From positions 1 to 46,624 of the forward strand of contig DATLBC010000089.1 in NCBI GenBank assembly GCA_035527095.1: a stretch of DNA of 46,624 nucleotides, in the 5' to 3' direction. The position numbers and the translations under genes are program-made. This DNA comes from Sva-07 sp035527095 (GTDB lineage: Bacteria; Actinomycetota; Acidimicrobiia; Acidimicrobiales; Ilumatobacteraceae). The notes beneath the pieces were generated by a model. The model ran no database searches. It was not told the DNA's origin and saw nothing but the letters and a program-made list of their open reading frames with translations. Of the stretch, positions 7,571 through 15,120 are shown piece by piece; within the stretch, counting starts at the first letter, position 1; each line of letters starts with the position of its first letter.

Positions 7571-8530
7571 TCAGCGGGCGACGCGGAAACCGATGTTGCC
7601 GGTGGCGCTGTCGGGTGTGTTGGCGCTGCGCGCACCCACCCGATAGCGGTTGCAGTACGAGTCGTGACACAGATACGACCCACCACGCATCACCCGGTGG
7701 GTCCCGCCCGGCGGGCCGCCAGGATTCACCCGGGGTGAACGTCGTTCGCTCTCTCGGTAGGTGCCGGGCGAGAACCAGTCGGCGCACCATTCCCACACGT
7801 TTCCCGAGGTCTCGTACAGCCCATGGCCGTTCGGGGGAAATGAGCGCACCGGAGCAGTCCCGGCGAACCCATCCGCGGCGGTATTGACGCCCGGAAACTG
7901 ACCTTGGAACACGTTCATCCGGTGCTCGCCGCCCGGCTCGAGATCGTCGCCCCACGGAAAGCGCTTGCGATCGAGGCCTCCGCGAGCGGCGCACTCCCAC
8001 TCGGCCTCCGTCGGCAGGCGAGTACCGCTCCAGTGACAGTAAGCGCGAGCGTCGTCCCACGTCACGTGCACGACGGGATGGTCGGCCACATCCGCGAACG
8101 TCGTGTGCGGGCCTGCGGGGTGACGCCAGTCGGCGCCTTCGACCTGACGCCACCAGGGTGCCGCCGCGACTCCACGAGTCGGCGGGAAGTCGTCGGGGAG
8201 CAGCCCGGCGAACACGAACGACCAGCCGTCCGATTCGGCGAGCGTGACATACCCGGTGGCGTCGCAGAACGCAGCGAACTGCTGATTCGTGACCGTTGTC
8301 GGCGCAATCGAGAACGGTCGAAGCTGCACTTGGTGCACCGGGCCCTCACCGTCGGCGGAATCGCCATCGCCGTCCAGAGCGCCCATCCAGAACTCGCCGG
8401 CCAGGATCTCGATTCGGTCGACACCGCCCTCGACGCCATTCTCGACACGGCCCTCGACGCCGGGGTCGACCAAGCGGTGCTCGCTGCCCGGGGGCCTCGA
8501 TTCGTTCGACGGGGAACAACACGCGCTCAT
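7571..8530 (-). CDS. Formylglycine-generating enzyme (SUMF1/FGE family)
   Basis: FGE oxidises a Cys in the CxPxR motif of type I sulfatases to formylglycine, using O2 and copper. This 319-residue protein shows the full family pattern: FWMGA near 48, TVTNQQFAAFCDATGY (79-94), HPVVHVTWDDARAYCHW (151-167), RLPTEAEWECAARGG, GLYETSGNVWEWCADW, and the C-terminal block GGSYLCHDSYCNRYRVGARS ending in GNIGFRVA. Both catalytic cysteines corresponding to human Cys336/Cys341 are present (Cys288, Cys293), so it should be a true FGE and not an ergothioneine- or kinase-associated relative. No signal peptide is visible. The start at 8530 is the first ATG that does not run into the divergent heliorhodopsin gene; residues 20-40 are low-complexity (VEGRVENGVEGGV). 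No sulfatase is encoded in the window. Confidence 0.92.
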   Translation of the reverse strand: MSACCSPSNESRPPGSEHRLVDPGVEGRVENGVEGGVDRIEILAGEFWMGALDGDGDSADGEGPVHQVQLRPFSIAPTTVTNQQFAAFCDATGYVTLAESDGWSFVFAGLLPDDFPPTRGVAAAPWWRQVEGADWRHPAGPHTTFADVADHPVVHVTWDDARAYCHWSGTRLPTEAEWECAARGGLDRKRFPWGDDLEPGGEHRMNVFQGQFPGVNTAADGFAGTAPVRSFPPNGHGLYETSGNVWEWCADWFSPGTYRESERRSPRVNPGGPPGGTHRVMRGGSYLCHDSYCNRYRVGARSANTPDSATGNIGFRVAR

Positions 8531-8612
8531 CAACGCCAGCTTGGCACAGGTGCGGAAGACTGCGACCGGCGCGATCCGTTCGAGATCGGCGACGACAGGG
8601 AGGTTCCTGCAC

Positions 8613-9440
8613 ATGACCACCAAGACCAGCGACGGCGAATTCGACCCCCGACCACCCGATGCCGGCGACAACGGTTCCATCGCGGCAACCGGCGTGACGC
8701 CGGAACGGTTGGGGAACCTCAAGAAATGGAACATCGGCCTCACAGCCCTTCATGCGGTACAGGCGGTGTTGATCCTGGTGTTGTCGGGCGACTTCGTGAT
8801 CGAGGTCGTGTCGACGTTCCCCGAAGGACCGCCGGGCACACGGGTTCCGACCGCCGAGCCCCTGTTCGACGTACGCGTCGGCTTCGCGATCGCGCTGTTC
8901 CTGGCGCTTGCCGCCATCGACCACCTCGCGACCGCCACGTTCGCCCGCTCGACGTACGAGAACGATCTCCGCAGCGGCATCAACCGGTTCAGGTGGGTCG
9001 AATACTCGATCAGCGCCACGATCATGGTGTTGCTCATCGGGTTCTACAGCGGGGTCACCAACATCACCGCCGTCGTGGCCGTGATCGGCGCCAACGTCGC
9101 GATGATCCTGTTCGGCTGGATTCAAGAACGGATGAACCCGCCGGGCCGCACATCGACCACGATGATGCCGTTCTGGTTCGGCACGGTCGCCGGCATCGCC
9201 CCGTGGATCGCGATCCTCATTCAGATCGTCGGATCGAAGACAGTGCCCGGCTTCGTCTACGGCATCGTGATCGTGCAGTTCGTGTTGTTCTTCAGCTTCG
9301 GCCTCAACCAGTGGCTGCAATACCGCGGTGTCGGGAAGTGGACCGACTACATCTACGGCGAGAAGGTGTACCTCGTGCTCAGCCTGGCGGCGAAATCACT
9401 CCTCGCCTGGCAGATCTACTTCCCGAGCCTGGACTCCTGA
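8613..9440 (+). CDS. Heliorhodopsin
   Basis: This 275-residue seven-helix membrane protein matches heliorhodopsins such as 48C12 along its whole length. The retinal Schiff-base lysine is Lys261 in LVLSLAAKSLLAWQIY (helix 7). The counterion Glu130 and Arg127 lie in FRWVEYSISATIM (helix 3), with internal His47 and His104. Other hallmarks are GPPGT in the first loop, NVAMILFGWIQE, PFWFGTVAGIAPWI, VPGFVYGIVI and LQYRGVGKW. Unlike type 1 rhodopsins, the family has an inverted topology (N terminus inside) and a slow photocycle, and most members do not pump ions. AGGGAGG precedes the ATG. It is divergent from the FGE gene (82-bp gap) and ends before family A repeat A2. No retinal-synthesis gene is in the window. 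Confidence 0.95.
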   Translation: MTTKTSDGEFDPRPPDAGDNGSIAATGVTPERLGNLKKWNIGLTALHAVQAVLILVLSGDFVIEVVSTFPEGPPGTRVPTAEPLFDVRVGFAIALFLALAAIDHLATATFARSTYENDLRSGINRFRWVEYSISATIMVLLIGFYSGVTNITAVVAVIGANVAMILFGWIQERMNPPGRTSTTMMPFWFGTVAGIAPWIAILIQIVGSKTVPGFVYGIVIVQFVLFFSFGLNQWLQYRGVGKWTDYIYGEKVYLVLSLAAKSLLAWQIYFPSLDS

Positions 9441-9491
9441 CGCGCCGGCAGACCGGGTTGCCCAGCGTGGCGGCGTGACCCGCCAGCTGAC

Positions 9492-9543
9492 CGTTTGCGT
9501 CAGGGTTTCGGTGGCCCTGCCCACCCGAAACCCGACGCAAACG
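9492..9543. repeat. Family A 52-bp palindrome, copy A2
   Basis: It starts CGTTTGCGTCAGGGTTTCGG and ends CCCGACGCAAACG. The middle stem is interrupted (GTGG/CCAC). It lies between the convergent heliorhodopsin and PPOX genes, 26 bases past the PPOX stop. Confidence 0.85.
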
Positions 9544-9569
9544 TGATGGATGGCGGGGTGGCGGCTGGG

Positions 9570-10007
9570 TCAGGTCGGTTTGGCGTAGTCGACAGAGAAC
9601 CAGCGTGCGGGGCGAAGGCGGATCAGGATGTCGTCGGGGCCGACGCTCGACGACGCATAGGCCATGCCCATCTCCTCGCCGAGGTAGCGGATCGCCATCG
9701 GTTCGGCCGCTGCCCGTGACGCGACGGCGTCGAGCCTGACGATCTCGATCGGGCCCTCGACGGTGACGTACTTGTATGCCAGCTCCTCCTGCTGAGCACA
9801 CAGCGACGCACGCATGGCCACCGCAGCGAGGCGCCCCTTGAGCGAGGACGCGCTCGTCAACACCTCGACGTCACCGCCCGGTGCGTAGGAGTACCAGACG
9901 GGGACCACGAGCGGCGGGCCGTCCAGACGTTCGATTCCGAGTACGCCGACGTGCAGTCCGGCCAGAAACTCCTGGCGCTCCGATTCGGTCATCGTCTGGT
10001 CAGCCAT
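9570..10007 (-). CDS. Pyridoxamine 5'-phosphate oxidase-like (PPOX, FMN/F420 split-barrel) protein
   Basis: This 145-residue protein has the split-barrel layout: an N-terminal helix (TESERQEFLAGLHVGVLGIER), then PLVVPVWYSYAPGGDVEVLTS, ASSLKGRLAA, RASLCAQQEELAYKYVTVEGP and a C-terminal RLRPARWFSVDYAKP. Members bind FMN or F420 and reduce diverse substrates, so the cofactor cannot be decided here. ATG 10007 was chosen because GGAAAG lies upstream and the split-barrel helix begins directly after it. It is divergent from a VOC gene. Confidence 0.8.
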   Translation of the reverse strand: MADQTMTESERQEFLAGLHVGVLGIERLDGPPLVVPVWYSYAPGGDVEVLTSASSLKGRLAAVAMRASLCAQQEELAYKYVTVEGPIEIVRLDAVASRAAAEPMAIRYLGEEMGMAYASSSVGPDDILIRLRPARWFSVDYAKPT

Positions 10008-10084
10008 GACGATCATCTTTCCAGATGCCACGATCGAGAGGCCGCAGCCACGAGTCAACCGAGCCGCTGTGCTCAACTTGCACG

Positions 10085-10834
10085 ATGCGCATCACCGAGC
10101 AGCCGGCACCTCACCTCGTGCTCTATCGGGCGACCGGTGCCAAATCGTCTCCCGACCTGCACCCCAACGGCGTGAACCATCTGGCGTTGTCGACCGCCGA
10201 CATGAAGGCCCAGCTCACGTTCTTCGCCGAGGTCCTCGGCTGCCCCACCCGGGCGCTGTACTGGATGCACGGGGTGCCCAACACGTTCCACGGGTTCGTC
10301 GAATTGGCGGGCGACAGCTACATCGCCTTCGTGCAGGCGCCCGGGACTCCGACCGAGCCGCAGTGGGGCGTCACCCATTCGGGCAACGCCGGCAATCCGG
10401 TCACCGCCGGCACGATGCAGCACGTGGCGCTCAACGTCGACACGATCGACGATTTGCTCACGATGCGCGACCGCATCCGCGGCCACGGCATCCAGGTGAT
10501 GGGACCACTCGACCACGGCATGATCCAGTCGATCTATTTCGCCGGCCCCGAACACCTCAGCCTCGAGGTGTGCGTCGGCAGCGACATCGACGAACGCCGG
10601 TGGGTCGACCCCGACGTGCAGGGACTGTGCGGAATCTCGGACGACGAGCTCGCACGCCTCACGAACCCTGCCGGATTCGAACGTCCGGACGAGCCCGTCG
10701 CTCAGCCGCCGTACGACCCGTCGACACCGAACCTGCGCTACCCCGACGCGATCCGCGAGGCGATCATGGGGATGCCGGACGCCGACCTGTGGAACAACCT
10801 CAGCGAGTCGACACCCCCGGTCGCCCTCGACTGA
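10085..10834 (+). CDS. VOC-family protein, two-module
   Basis: This 249-residue protein has two VOC-type halves: GVNHLALSTADMKAQLTFFAEVLGC (about 29-53) and MQHVALNVDTIDDLLTMRDR (about 118-137), followed by FAGPEHLSLEVCV, which supplies the usual late Glu ligand. The pattern resembles extradiol-dioxygenase or glyoxalase relatives. The last 70 residues are an extension with no recognised domain. The start is uncertain: ATG 10085 begins just before the first module but has no clear ribosome-binding site, and an in-frame ATG exists at 10025. Confidence 0.75.
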   Translation: MRITEQPAPHLVLYRATGAKSSPDLHPNGVNHLALSTADMKAQLTFFAEVLGCPTRALYWMHGVPNTFHGFVELAGDSYIAFVQAPGTPTEPQWGVTHSGNAGNPVTAGTMQHVALNVDTIDDLLTMRDRIRGHGIQVMGPLDHGMIQSIYFAGPEHLSLEVCVGSDIDERRWVDPDVQGLCGISDDELARLTNPAGFERPDEPVAQPPYDPSTPNLRYPDAIREAIMGMPDADLWNNLSESTPPVALD

Positions 10835-10835
10835 G

Positions 10836-10864
10836 CGTCACACCGTGCCAGGCCTGATGTGACG
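10836..10864. repeat. Family B-like inverted repeat after a VOC gene
   Basis: The perfect arms CGTCACA/TGTGACG lie 15 bases apart, starting one base after the VOC stop codon. The layout (CACATC-type outer arms, GC-rich core) resembles family B in the opposite orientation, but the GTCAGACCC core is not conserved. It may act as a terminator. Confidence 0.4.
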
Positions 10865-10918
10865 TTGGGTCGTTCGGGCCGTTCTCGTCGTCACTGATCC
10901 GTGTTCACCATTTGTCGC

Positions 10919-10947
10919 TTGTCCGGACGGGTACTCGCGCCTACCGT
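10919..10947 (+). promoter_or_regulatory. Putative housekeeping promoter for the two downstream VOC genes
   Basis: TTGTCC at 10919-10924 and TACCGT at 10942-10947 are separated by exactly 17 bases. Transcription would begin near 10953, about 40 bases before the ATG at 10995. This is a visual match only. Confidence 0.45.
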
Positions 10948-10994
10948 CGATGGCGCGGTGGGGACCGCATCGACACCGATCGGGAGGGGACCTG

Positions 10995-11779
10995 ATGACC
11001 ACGATGACCTCGTATGCACACGGCGTGCCGAGTTGGATCGATCTGGCGACGCCGGATCCAACCGCGGCGAAGGCGTTCTACAGCGAGCTGTTCGGATGGC
11101 ACTTCGACGACCAGCCGACCGACACCGACGGCGTCGACTACACGATGGCCGACCTGCGCGGGCAGCCCACCGCCGGCATCATGCAGCTGTCGGCCGAGAT
11201 GGCCGCCTCCGGGATGCCGCCGTTCTGGTCGACGTACGTCGCCGTCGATGACATCGACACCGCTGTCGGCAAGGTCGAGCCAGCGGGCGGTTCAGTGATG
11301 CAACCCTCGATGGACGCGATGGAGGCCGGCCGCTTCGCCGTCGTCGCGGACCCTGCCGGCGCGGTGATCTGCATGTGGGAGGCCAAGGAGCACATCGGCG
11401 CCGGGGTCGTCAACGAACACGGCGCCTTCTCCTGGAGCGAACTGATCACGCCTGACCCCGCAGCCGTAGCTCCGTTCTACAACGCAGTGTTCGGATGGAC
11501 GGCCCAGGCCGCCGCGATGCCGACCGGCACCTACACCCTGTTCGCGGTCGCGGGTGGCAACGAGAACGGAATCGCCGGAGCGATGGCGCCGCCGGTGGAG
11601 GGCATGCCCGCGTTCTGGGGTGTGTACTTCATGGTCGACGACGCTGCGGCGACCGTCGGGTTGGCGAAGACGCTCGGAGCGCAGATCGTGATGGAGGCAA
11701 CAGAGATGCCCGGCGTCGGGACACTCGCCACGCTCATCGATCCACATGGAGCTGCATTCTCGGTCATGCAGCCGCCGTC

Positions 11780-11783
<4 letters not shown>
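10995..11783 (+). CDS. VOC-family tandem-domain protein (CFP30B-like)
   Basis: This 262-residue protein has two homologous VOC modules. The first begins GVPSWIDLATPDPTAAKAFY followed by SELFGWHF; the second begins GAFSWSELITPDPAAVAPFY followed by NAVFGWTAQ. Each ends with a DPAG/DPHG turn (VVADPAGAVICMWE and LIDPHGAAFSVMQ). This layout is typical of actinobacterial hydrolase-annotated VOC proteins such as mycobacterial CFP30B. GGGAGGGG precedes the ATG. The gene overlaps the next VOC gene by four bases (GTGA), so the pair is co-translated. Confidence 0.85.
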
Positions 11784-12229
<446 letters not shown>

Positions 12230-12250
12230 ACTTCGGACCGGCCGCGCCCG

Positions 12251-12568
12251 TCAGCCCTCGTCGAGAAGGTTCTCGCGGACCGCGGTGGTCTCTTCGATGT
12301 CGATCTCGTCCTCGGAGAACTCGCCGTCGCCATCCAGGTCGACAGCCGTGATGGTCGTCTCGTCGATGATGTCGACTTCACCGTCACCGTCGACGTCGAT
12401 GGCCGTGATGGTGCTCTCCTGGACGATGTCGGCGACCCCGTCACCGTCGACGTCGATGATCGTGGTGGTGGTCTCGACCACGGCATCTGCAACGCCGTCG
12501 CCGTCGAGGTCGATGACCTCGGTTTCGATGGTCATGTCGATCTCGCCGGTGTTCTCAGTGTCGCTCAT
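12251..12568 (-). CDS. Small acidic protein with four DxDGDG calcium-loop repeats
   Basis: This 105-residue protein is built almost entirely of four units with a strict 19-residue period. DLDGDG or DVDGDG loops start at residues 20, 39, 58 and 77, each followed by a short hydrophobic/acidic strand and a TTT/TIT stretch. The loops match EF-hand/dockerin-type calcium loops (Asp at 1, 3 and 5), but the flanking helices of a true EF-hand are not obvious. They look closer to thrombospondin-3 or FG-GAP-like beta units. There is no signal peptide or membrane segment, so the location is unclear. The last unit departs into an acidic helix (EFSEDEIDIEE). No Shine-Dalgarno is seen; TCTACT lies six bases before the ATG. 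Function unknown. Confidence 0.75.
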   Translation of the reverse strand: MSDTENTGEIDMTIETEVIDLDGDGVADAVVETTTTIIDVDGDGVADIVQESTITAIDVDGDGEVDIIDETTITAVDLDGDGEFSEDEIDIEETTAVRENLLDEG

Positions 12569-12609
12569 TGCGTGAGTAGATCACACGGGACCGGTTCGCA
12601 CCAGATCCG

Positions 12610-12918
12610 TCAGCTCGATCGTGCGACGTCGCTCTCCGCGACGTCCTCGTCGGGCCGCGCCACGGTCGACGGCAGGTGCGCCGTCGTGAACAAGCCGAGC
12701 ACGGCCAGCCCGGCCGCGCCCAGGAGACCAGCCTTGAGTGCACGAAGCTGCGAGTCCTCGTACGAACCGACGACGAGGTCGTTGGTGACTTGATCGAGCC
12801 CGGCCGTCTCGAGGGCGACGCGCACATCACTGGAGGCAACGAAGTCGATGCCGTCCTCGACAGCCAGCGTCAGCTCGGTCGTGAACGCGAACGTGAGCCC
12901 CTCCGGGGAGGGGCTCAC
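12610..12918 (-). CDS. Hypothetical protein with C-terminal membrane segment
   Basis: This 102-residue protein has a predicted soluble N-terminal part (residues 1-60, LTFAFTTELTLAVEDGIDF and LETAGLDQVTNDLVVGSYED), one hydrophobic segment (LKAGLLGAAGLAVLGLFTT, about 62-80) and a short acidic tail. I recognise no family. The first possible GTG (12918) lies inside a 30-bp palindrome, so translation may instead begin at an internal GTG near residue 28. It follows the 260-residue membrane protein on the same strand, 36 bases after its stop. Confidence 0.55.
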   Translation of the reverse strand: MSPSPEGLTFAFTTELTLAVEDGIDFVASSDVRVALETAGLDQVTNDLVVGSYEDSQLRALKAGLLGAAGLAVLGLFTTAHLPSTVARPDEDVAESDVARSS

Positions 12919-12920
12919 GT
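12891..12920. terminator. Near-perfect 30-bp palindrome at the start of the small membrane-protein gene
   Basis: ACGTGAGCCCCTCC at 12891-12904 pairs with 12907-12920 (14-bp arms, 2-base centre). It sits 34 bases past the stop of the gene at 12955 and covers the GTG at 12918. It may terminate or attenuate transcription, or mask the start of the downstream gene. Confidence 0.5.
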
Positions 12921-12954
12921 CGTCAGAGGTCCGGTCAGTGCCGGTGTTGTTGGT

Positions 12955-13737
12955 TCAGACGGATTGTGTTGTCGCCTCCGGTGAATCCGCCAGCATCGAG
13001 TCGGGAATCGTGTCCGGCGCGGTGACCTTCATCTTCTTCTTGGTGTCCCAGATGAACGCTGCACCCGACACGGTGCTCACGACGCCGAGGCCGGCGAGGA
13101 GTGCTGCGACACCGAGGGCGAGCTGCAGGGTGCTGTGCGTTGCCGCACCCACACCGAGTTCTGCGACCAGCGCGTGCGCCGTGCCACTCCAGGCCATGTC
13201 ACGAGCCTGACCGTCGAGCAGATCCGTCCGGTCGAATCCGGTCCAGTACCGACCGTTGACCGGAACCTCGTAGATCCCGGGTTCGAGAACTTGACCCTGG
13301 TAGGCCTCGATGGACCCGTTGTAGGTGCCATCCGCATCGAGCTGCTCGGACTCGATCGCCGAGGAGATGTCGTCAGCTGTCAGCACGATGGTTTGGGTTC
13401 CGTTGAGGGTGTGGTAGGCGATTGTCGCCATCTGGAACATGTACTCGCTCGCACTGTTGACCAGTGGATCGTTGGGATCCATGTCCCCATCGACGACGGG
13501 GAAGCCCCAGTCGTCCTCGAGTAGCGACATGATGGCCTGACCGCCTTCGACCGTGCCCCGGTCGATGAGATCACCATCTTCGTTGTAGCTGAGTTGGACG
13601 TTCTGCACCTCGCTGAACGACTGCAGCGAGTCGTATCCGCCCTGGACCTTGCTATAGGCGACGCCAGCACCGACGAAGTAGCCGATACCGACGATGATGA
13701 GGAAGACCCCCAACAAACCGAGTGGCTTCTTGAACAT
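12955..13737 (-). CDS. Hypothetical membrane protein with two membrane segments
   Basis: This 260-residue protein has an N-terminal hydrophobic helix (PLGLLGVFLIIVGIGYFVGA, about 5-24) and a second near residue 205-230 (LQLALGVAALLAGLGVVSTV). Between them is a roughly 175-residue domain predicted to lie outside the membrane, with features such as LEDDWGFPVVDGDMDPNDP and LEPGIYEVPVNGRYWTGFD. A short Lys-rich cytoplasmic tail follows. The layout recurs in uncharacterised actinobacterial membrane proteins, but I cannot name a function. AAAGGGG precedes the ATG. The upstream region carries two inverted repeats. Confidence 0.75.
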   Translation of the reverse strand: MFKKPLGLLGVFLIIVGIGYFVGAGVAYSKVQGGYDSLQSFSEVQNVQLSYNEDGDLIDRGTVEGGQAIMSLLEDDWGFPVVDGDMDPNDPLVNSASEYMFQMATIAYHTLNGTQTIVLTADDISSAIESEQLDADGTYNGSIEAYQGQVLEPGIYEVPVNGRYWTGFDRTDLLDGQARDMAWSGTAHALVAELGVGAATHSTLQLALGVAALLAGLGVVSTVSGAAFIWDTKKKMKVTAPDTIPDSMLADSPEATTQSV

Positions 13738-13766
13738 GACAGACCCCTTTCATTGGTCTCGATCGC

Positions 13767-13814
13767 TCGTGAAGCAATTCACGAACTGCCTTCATTTTGA
13801 TGCGTGTACACGCA
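13767..13814. promoter_or_regulatory. Two inverted repeats upstream of the membrane-protein gene
   Basis: TCGTGAA/TTCACGA with a 4-base spacer lies at 13767-13784, 29 bases before the start codon. A perfect 14-bp palindrome TGCGTGTACACGCA lies at 13801-13814. Both have the size of dimeric-regulator operators. The 260-base intergenic region holds no other gene that I can support. Confidence 0.4.
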
Positions 13815-13971
13815 AATGTTCAGGGCCCTTGGGCCCCTACCGATGGGGTCGAAAGTCCCTTTCGCACACGCGAGTCCAGGCGCGCGCGTGGCGCCAACGC
13901 CGGACACGTGGCCGACGGTGTGCGCCCGATCGACGCTGAGGGTGCGATGACCGCGAACCGTGACGTCTGGT

Positions 13972-13996
13972 ACCTCTGGGGTCAGACCCCAGAGGT
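13972..13996. repeat. Family B-core palindrome after the LLM oxidoreductase gene
   Basis: ACCTCTGGGGTC and GACCCCAGAGGT flank a single central A (12-bp arms). The GGGGTCAGACCC core is shared with family B. It lies 5 bases past the stop of the gene at 14002 and could terminate it. Confidence 0.6.
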
Positions 13997-14001
13997 CACA
14001 C

Positions 14002-15036
14002 TCACTCGGCCCAGGACTTGATCTTCTCGATCGTCTCCAGTGGGTCGGGGCCGTGCGGGTTGATGTTGAGGTACGTGACGCCCACATCCTTGAAGACCTG
14101 GATGCGTTCGCGGACGTGGCCCTCGTCGCCGATCAGCGCGGACAGGTCGATGTACTCGTCGGGAACGGCCGCGATCGCCTCAGCGCGCTTGCCCGACAGG
14201 AAGAGGTCCTGAATCTCGGCGGCCTCCTTCTCCCAGCCGTAGCGCACGAACAAGTCGTTGTAGAAGTTCTTCGACTTCGCGCCCATCCCGCCGACGTAGA
14301 ACCCGATCAATCCGCGAGCCGCCTCGCGGGCTTCATCGACATGAGCGCCCGAGCCGAGGGCGACCGTGCCGCCGGCGATGATCTCCAGCGGCGCCTTGTC
14401 CGGGTCGCGCTTGGCGGTGCCAGCGGCGAGTGCGTCGCCCCACACCTGCTGGAACCGGTCCGGGACGAAGTGGATCGTCTGCCAGAGGTCGGCCATCTCG
14501 GCGGTGAGTTCGACGTTCTTCGGACCGATGGTGGCGAGCGCGATCGGGATGTCCTTGGCCGGTGGCCGGTTCATGAACTTGATCGGCTTGCCGAGACCCG
14601 TGCCGCCCTCCGCGAGCGGTAGCTGGTACGTGGCTCCGTCGTGCTCGACCTTGTCGCCACTCCACACCTTGCGACAGATCTCGATCGTGTCGCGGGTGCG
14701 TCCGATCGGCTTCTCGAACGGCACGCCATGCCAGCCCTCGATCACCTGGGGTCCCGACGTGCCAAGACCCAACACGAACCGACCGTCGGACAGCGCGTCG
14801 AGCGTCGCTGCGGTCTGAGCGATCAGCGCCGGGCTACGGGAGTAGAGCGGGATGATGCCCGTCATCAGCTGCACCGTCGAGGTCTGACCGGCGAGGTAGC
14901 CGAGTGTCGAGATCAGGTCGTAGCCGTAGATCTCCGCGCCCCAGATGAGGTCGACGCCTGCCGACTCGAGATCGCGCGCCTGCTGGGCGAGCTTCTTCGG
15001 GTCGCCGTTGAATCCAATGGTGGTGGAGATCTTCAT
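14002..15036 (-). CDS. LLM-class F420-dependent oxidoreductase
   Basis: This 344-residue protein has the bacterial-luciferase-like TIM barrel. Signatures are the N-terminal KISTTIGFNGDPKKLAQQA, ESAGVDLIWGAEIYGYDLIS, TLGYLAGQTSTVQLMTGIIP, LDALSDGRFVLGLGTSGPQV and GWHGVPFEKPIGRTRDTIEI. The organism type and the sequence style favour F420 over FMN as cofactor, but this is inferred. GAAAGG lies before the ATG. It is probably the last gene of an operon with the SGNH hydrolase and two SRPBCC proteins upstream, and a family B-type hairpin follows it. Confidence 0.85.
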   Translation of the reverse strand: MKISTTIGFNGDPKKLAQQARDLESAGVDLIWGAEIYGYDLISTLGYLAGQTSTVQLMTGIIPLYSRSPALIAQTAATLDALSDGRFVLGLGTSGPQVIEGWHGVPFEKPIGRTRDTIEICRKVWSGDKVEHDGATYQLPLAEGGTGLGKPIKFMNRPPAKDIPIALATIGPKNVELTAEMADLWQTIHFVPDRFQQVWGDALAAGTAKRDPDKAPLEIIAGGTVALGSGAHVDEAREAARGLIGFYVGGMGAKSKNFYNDLFVRYGWEKEAAEIQDLFLSGKRAEAIAAVPDEYIDLSALIGDEGHVRERIQVFKDVGVTYLNINPHGPDPLETIEKIKSWAE

Positions 15037-15120
15037 CGCCGTTGCCTTTCGTCGAGGTGAGACGTGATGCCTTGCACCGGCGTCACCGGTTCGAGCCGAC
15101 CGTAGCGCCGCGGTGATGGG

